A DNA stretch of 64,000 nt, taken from positions 1-64,000 of the forward strand of contig CAJNDS010002259.1 in assembly GCA_905221605.1 (NCBI GenBank), given 5' to 3'. Below, piece by piece: positions 58,640 to 64,000 of this stretch. The notes beneath the pieces were generated by a model. That model did not search any database. It saw only the letters and a list, made by a program, of their open reading frames with translations, and was not told the DNA's origin. Both the position numbers and the translations under genes were made by a program. Source of the stretch: Symbiodinium natans. Lineage: Eukaryota > Sar > Dinophyceae > Suessiales > Symbiodiniaceae. The first letter of the stretch is position 1; each line of letters begins with the position of its first letter.

Positions 58640-61600
58640 TCAATCCAGGATGAGGCACTCCTCAGGCTTCGCGTTGTCATCGATGGCGGCCGAACCCAAG
58701 ACGGGAGGGTTTGCCGGGGGTGGAGGCATCCCCGACCATCCGTAGCTAAAGTCTTTGGTGGGTTCGCTGGTGGACAGAATCTCGGGGCCCTTCCAGCTGT
58801 CTTTCGGCTCCCAAGGCACCGCGGAGGCCGAGAGCCCAGGGAGGCTCCCTGGGAGCCCTGGAAGCCCAGGGAGCCCTGGGAGCTGAGGGCCCCCAGCAGG
58901 GCCCATCATGGAATTGATTGGGTTCAAGTAGGCACCCTCTCGCTCTCTCAGCTGGTTGGCGTCCAGGGCTGAAGGGTCCTCGCAGATCATCGGAGCAGAC
59001 CATGTCGAGGGACCGGGCGGCGACTCCCAGCCGTCCGCGCCCACGCTGCGCACCTCCCCCCGCATGCTCCAGTGCTTTCAGGGCTTCAAACCCTCTGATC
59101 TTCAGTGCATCCCCTGCTTACGCATCTTACGTGGCAAGCAGCCTACTGTATGAACCCTTTCCATGCTGAGCCCCAGCTTGGCCTGAGCCATGTAGAAACG
59201 CCCCGGTGGTGGCGCCGGCCGCAGCCCTGCCACCCGCATCTCCACCAGTAGCCCAAGAGTTGCCTGCTCAAGGAAACCTTGTAAGAATGTGGGTTTTTTT
59301 ATGGAATGTTCCACATGTTCTCTGCTAATGCCGAAGCGTCGCCATGCGCATACGCACTACGTCAGACGTCCTACTAGAACGGACCACGTGACCCTGGGCT
59401 TGTCAAGCTTCAAGGTTGCATCATTCACTGCGGCTTTTCAAAGCTGTCGTGGTTCCTGCCTGACATACAGTGGGCTTGAATATGCTGTTCCATGCGTTCG
59501 TATGAACGAGCTAAGAAAAGTGAGTAAATGCAATTCTTTGTTGCAGGAGAACCAATGACATCCCCAGCCTCCGGCGCAGGTCGAACGAAACGCTCGAAGC
59601 TCGTGCCATCAGCCGCCTCGGGGAGACTTTTCAAGGTTGGTGCAAGTGCTGCCCTATGCCCGCCATGCTATGGAAGCACCGTGGTTACATCAAACTCACT
59701 CGGCGTGGGTTCATTCTCGCATGCTCATGTCGAATGACTTAGCAAAGTGAATGCCAGGGCACCCGAATCTCCACCACATAGGATACTGCTTGCAGCACAC
59801 ATGGCCACCTTGAGAACAACTGCAGCAGCTCTCAGTCCAGGTCTCCACGACTCCACGTGCAACGGACACTGGGACCGAGAAAAGCCGAGGCACACAATGT
59901 TCAGCGCGAAGCCTTGCTCGTCGCAGGGCTGCAGTTCCGGCGCAGCCGGCGGTGGAACCACCAGGCCCGCTGGGGACCTCCATGCTGGTGGGGGCGGTGC
60001 CGGCGCAGCCGGAGCGGGTGGATAGCCTGTCCAAGTTGACACTGACACGCAACATGACGCCGAACATGATTTACAGAACATGTACGAACTGGATAAAAAG
60101 GCCGCCCCCTCCTGCAGCGAAGGGATCCGGTGGAGGTACGGTCTGTGGCAACGGCAGTGGCGCAGGATAGGCGCTGGCCTCCGCCGTGGTGGTGCTCCAT
60201 CCTGATCAAAGACGTTCAAAGCGTCTACAACACTGCTTGCTATACAGGTACCACAGCCGTGCCTGACCAGGTGGAGGTCGGGTTCACGGGGGCCGGCGGA
60301 AGCGTGCTGAGGCTCGGCGGTGGATAGTGCGGTGCCACATATTCTGGGGCAGTGCGAGGGGGAGGGTTTGTGGAAGTAACACCGGCAACACCGGTAGAGA
60401 GCCCGGTGACCCCCGTGACGGCTGTGACTGTCTTGGGCTTCGCATCGGAGCCCTGGGAAGGCGTGCAGGGCTCGGAGGCCTCAGAAGCCTCGGAGGTGGT
60501 GCCGCAGTCGGTGAAGTAGGAGACACGGGCCTCGTATCGGGTGGTCAAGTGAAGGCTCGTCACCTTACAGGAGGAGGTGGAGGAGTCAAAGCGATGGCTG
60601 CTGTTTCCACCTCCCATCTTGGAGCCCACATCGACAGAGGCCCAGGGTCCATCGATGCCAGCAGGCCGGAGCTCCACTGAGTAGGCCACGGCCAGGACAA
60701 GCGGAGACCAAAGCACCAGGAGTGCCCCGGCTTCCAAATCCTCACCTGAGCTGTCCTTGGCCGACAGCTGGGGGGCCGGCAGCGCGGGAAGCGTTGCGAT
60801 GGCATCCAGCTTGGGATCCAAGGGAAGCAGTCTTGCAACCAGCGTGCCCCGATCGTCAGCGAAAGCATGGGCAATGCGGCCCAAGAAGCGTGCCACATCT
60901 GCGATGCTAGCAAAGGACACCGAAGCGAAACTACAGGCACGAGCATGTGCCACTATGGCCCCAGTGGCACCCTGCTTTGAAAAGAAACGCATGAGCTCGG
61001 CCTCATCTAAGTCATCTGTCAGACGTGCCAAAACGAGCTTGTCTCCAAAGGCGTGACAGGGAAGTTTCAGGTTTGCTCGCATCGGAGCACTCAGCACATT
61101 CTCTGGCAAGGTTCTCGGCAGGTCCAGGGTAAAACAACCCAAGACCGTGCCACCTGCTCGACTAGTGGTGCAAAGAGAAATCATCTTGGCTGCTGGGGCT
61201 GGCAATGGTGCAGGTTTCGCGACAGCGCCGAGCTTCTCCTCAGCCTCCAAGGAGTGGCAAGCAGGGACGTACATGAGACAGGTGACATGGTTCGACCACA
61301 CAGCGTGCCTCAGGGATACAGAAGGTGACGACATCACCAGGAATTAGCCGCAGCTGTCCACAGGCTTCGGTGTCAAAGACCACCTGAAGAAACCAGTCGT
61401 GCATTTTTTGTGCCTTCATCTGACTTCACCTCCATGCAGCTTCTGAGCCAGCGGCCTCTTTGCGCCCGCAAACTGCCACCGCCTCACAAAGGGACAGAAA
61501 GGTCAGGTGACCGACCGCAAGCCCAGAAACAACATTCCAAAACATTCCAAACGAAATCATTCACATTTGCCTCATCACTCACGATCGATCCTTTCGTTTG

Positions 61601-62439
61601 TGAAGGGGACAGGAGCACGGTGCCAGTGAGCTTCCGTAGACGCTGAACACAGACAGCCTGTATGGCAAGAGTGCTTCATCTAGTAGCCGATAGCACATCA
61701 TGCAACACACCAACATCAGACGGACAGTCTACGCACATCTCGCCGGCCTGTGGATAGCCCTCTATGCTCAGCCGAACACGGAAGAAGACTACGTCCTCCT
61801 CGGCCAAGCGTGGCGCCGTGGACTTTTCCCCCTCCTGGACCTTCTCCACCTGCTGCGCGGCTGCCGCGGCAGCCTTCGCAGCATCGGGGCCGCGTGGTGC
61901 AGCCGCTACGGCCGCCGCAGTCGCGGCGGCACCGCAGTTCCTCAGTGTTTGCACAACCATGGCAGCCAGCACACAGCAAGGTTTCACCGGGTGCAACTTT
62001 TCAAACGAGGCACCCATTGATCACCATGCTGATGCCTGCTTCCCTGTCTACGCCCGCCGCAAGTAAAGCAGCCATCGTGGCCTCCGCCTCTGCAAAAGCT
62101 CTGATACGTTCACGGGTTATCCTTTGCGCAAAATGCTCGCTCTCTCCCTCACTCCCTCTGTCTCTCTCTCCCTCTCTCTCTCTCTCTCCCTCCCTCTCCT
62201 TCTCCCGTTCGCTCTCTCTAGGCCCCACGTAAAGCTGTTTACAAGGCTTCAAAACGAGCCTTTGGCATGTACACATCGCGGCCGAAGCGATCGGCCGTCT
62301 CTGTACAGGCAAGGAATCCGAATCCGCGGCGGTCATTGTAGCTCTTCACAACACCCAGGTAGACCTCTCTGGAGACGTCGTCATCCTCTGGGTTGGCCAC
62401 CGTCAGCGCCGATTTCAAATTCTCGATACCTCTATCCAT
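58640..62439 (-). CDS. Cold-shock / RRM / fibronectin-III protein with proline-rich tail
   Basis: The ATG is at 62437-62439. The first exon carries REVYLGVVKSYNDRRGFGFL with GRDVYMPKARFEAL, the first half of a cold-shock domain. The second half, RLAEEDVVFFRVRLSIEGYP, is on an exon near 61790. A second cold-shock-like unit follows (KLTGTVLLSPSQTKGSIVSD, about 61600; VVFDTEACGQLRLIPGDVVT, 61350). Then an RRM-like segment (DKLVLARLTDDLDEAELMRF, about 61020) and a fibronectin-III-like segment (WSPLVLAVAYSVELRP...YEARVSYFTDCGTTSEASEA, 60480-60710) lie on one long exon. The tail is rich in Pro, Ala and Gly over several exons (PAPLPLPQTVPPPDPFAAGG, 60120; GLPGLPGLPGSLPG, 58870) and ends KPEECLILD before a TGA at 58640-58642. 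Two nucleic-acid-binding modules suggest an RNA-binding protein; the fibronectin-III unit is unusual beside them. Tail exons are the least certain. Confidence 0.75.
62140..62220 (+). repeat. CTCT pyrimidine microsatellite in intron 1 of the cold-shock/RRM gene
   Basis: CTCTCTC and CCTCTC units run for about 80 bases just inside the first intron, directly after the cold-shock half-domain exon. Confidence 0.9.
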
Positions 62440-62699
62440 TGCGGATTAGGGCGCAACCCCCATCCGCTCTTCAACCTTCTTCTGCAAGACATCCGTGTGT
62501 TCTACCGAGACAGTGAGCCGATGGAAAGGTAAAGCAGCGGCAGGGTAACAGTGTCCCATGCAAGCAACAGCACTCAACAAACAGCACTCAACAAAGGGTA
62601 TGGGTGGGCAACGGTCGATGAGGGGATAGAACAGTATGGTCCATACATTATGGTAGAGTGGCGCACGGCGCTTCAGAGTCTCCTTTTAAAATTTTTGTG
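62440..62699. other. Upstream flank of the cold-shock/RRM gene
   Basis: Only short frames. AGCACTCAACAAACAGCACTCAACAAA at about 62568-62595 is a direct repeat of a 15-mer. It should contain the leader of the gene to the left. Confidence 0.4.
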
Positions 62700-64000
62700 C
62701 AGCAGGGCCAGCAGGGCTGCAAGTCATGTTCCAGGCCCAATAATTAAGCCAAACCTCGGCCATGAGTGCAGCATGACAGAGGCACGACTTGAACATAAGC
62801 AAACCCACCGGCCAACATTGAGATCCTCGCTGAGTTATTGCGGCTCCTTGCGGCTCCTTGCGGCTCCGCACGTTGGCAGGCCAGAAGCGATGTTACGGCG
62901 CCTGGGTGCGGACGCAGGAAGAGGGGCAGGGACCCTATAGGGAGCGCCCTCTTTGCGGTTCGGGCTGGCTTCTTCCAGGTCGGCGCCAGGGTGTAAGTGA
63001 CCACGGTCAGCACTACGACCATCACCTGCCATGAGACATGGTTGCCCCCCACAGGCCGCGCTTCAGGCCCGGCCATCAGGAAGATGGTCAGGTTGAAGTC
63101 CTTACCATGGACCTCAGGCTCTGCAAAATTGCTTCAAAAGAATCCAAGCTATCCCTGAAGCCCCTCTCCCAACTCCACGCCGACCCTTGGACTCTTGGAC
63201 CAGGGCTGGAAGGATGTCCGAGACCTCAATCGTTGTCAGATCCGAGCTTCATTGGAGCTAAGCTGGGGCCCGCACAGAGTCTGCGATGAGGACGTCGAAG
63301 ACGTAGATCACCAGAATGGCCACGGCCTACCAGGGCTTTGCCCCCAGAGCGTGACCTTAAGTGGCCGTGGCCCGGTCCTAGGCCCTGCCTCGCCAATGTT
63401 CTTGAGGACCGAGTCCAAACTCTTCAGCACCAGGAATGTGGACCACCCCTTGAAAACCCTGGCCGAGGACAGAAAAGGAATGTACACGGATGCGCACACG
63501 AATCACGAATGCGCACAGTCGATCCACACGCAACAGAAGAGGTCCGAAGTGTCATTTTTGGTCGCCTCGCGTTCCTGCCGCACCCGATCGGCGAAAGTCA
63601 AAGTGCCCAAGGAAGGGCCGGGACTGCCGGGAGAGGAAGAAAGTGGAGCTGAGTGTGCCGAGGGTGCTAGGGAGGGCGCAGGGGACCCTCCAGCGCTCAG
63701 CTGAGCTCTCAAAATGTCTCCAGGCTTTCCTTGGCCAGGCTTGTCCACACTGGCCGGGGCCGAAATGGTGATTTGCGGAGGTGAAACAGAAATGGCCGGC
63801 AGCACGTCAAGCTCATCTTGTGAGACGTCTGACTGGCCTTCGCCCTCTGACTCCTCGCTGGAGTCCTTGAGCTCTGCGGCTTCCGTGGCCGTGGCACGAA
63901 GTAGCAGAATGCGGTCGCGCTGGTGACCGAGTTCCATCAGGCACTTCTCCGATGCGTCGAGCAAGCCCTGAGGCCCACACACGATGACGAAAGCAGCGGG
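62700..64000 (-). CDS. Membrane-linked NAD(P)H oxidoreductase, 3' part only (runs off the right edge)
   Basis: At the right edge the minus strand encodes AFVIVCGPQGLLDASEKCLM followed by ELGHQRDRILLLRA. The CGP-x-G-(x)n-L-x-x-L-G pattern is the C-terminal nucleotide-binding end of ferredoxin-NADP-reductase/cytochrome-b5-reductase-type domains. A long acidic, Ser/Pro-rich linker follows in the same exon (63503-63982: SSEESEGEGQSDVSQDELDV...). To the left, separate minus frames hold hydrophobic segments: VAILVIYVFDVLIADS (about 63290) and SWQVMVVVLTVVTYTLAPTW (about 62980-63040). If they belong to the same transcript the product is a membrane-bound reductase, of the ferric-reductase or NADPH-oxidase kind. 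The N-terminal FAD part would lie beyond 64000. Exon joins were not established. Confidence 0.5.

Overview
The window looks like nuclear DNA of a dinoflagellate, most likely a member of Symbiodiniaceae. Genes are broken into many small exons. Conserved protein motifs force splice sites of three kinds (GT-AG, GC-AG and one GA-AG), nearly all with AG|G at the border. Every gene I could identify lies on the minus strand, as expected for the long unidirectional gene arrays of these genomes. Other clues are a plastid-type FVAP targeting motif, two cold-shock-domain proteins of a dinoflagellate-like build, TTTAGGG-type telomere motifs, and degraded retroelement fragments of a kind common in dinoflagellates. 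There are no bacterial operons, CRISPR arrays, or rRNA/tRNA genes that I can support.

Left part (1-11 kb, all minus strand): an intronless gene with two tandem NTF2/SnoaL-like domains and a plastid-targeting-like N terminus (688-2439); a protein with two cold-shock-like domains (4510-5512, C terminus not found); a four-exon gene for an unrecognised 159-residue protein (6628-7371); and the alpha subunit of protein farnesyl/geranylgeranyltransferase (FNTA, 8928-10967), for which I could phase most exons.

Middle left (11-22.9 kb) is repeat-rich and poor in genes. It holds an A+T-rich island with hairpins (about 11.7-12.5 kb), a hexanucleotide repeat, a frameshifted gag-protease relic on the plus strand (13.5-14.3 kb), a row of decayed fragments of one retroelement ORF on the minus strand (14.4-17.9 kb), and a polypurine tract of almost 700 bases (18.46-19.14 kb).

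Right part (22.9-64 kb) is dense again and all minus strand: an EF-hand protein (22.9-24.6 kb); a giant DUF3638/DUF3645-type P-loop protein spread over about 18 kb (25.99-43.95 kb); a DegP/HtrA-family serine protease (46.3-50.2 kb); a SEL1L/HRD3 homologue of the ER-associated degradation machinery (51.4-56.3 kb); a Pin1-type WW-parvulin prolyl isomerase (56.8-58.2 kb); a cold-shock/RRM/fibronectin-III protein (58.6-62.4 kb); and the 3' part of a membrane-linked oxidoreductase running off the right edge. DegP protease, SEL1L, Pin1 and possibly the giant P-loop protein all touch on protein quality control. That they are neighbours is seen; any functional link is inference.

Exon borders were deduced by eye from conserved motifs, reading phase and AG acceptors. 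Where I give a range for a spliced gene it is the span from first to last traced exon, and internal stops in single frames fall in introns.
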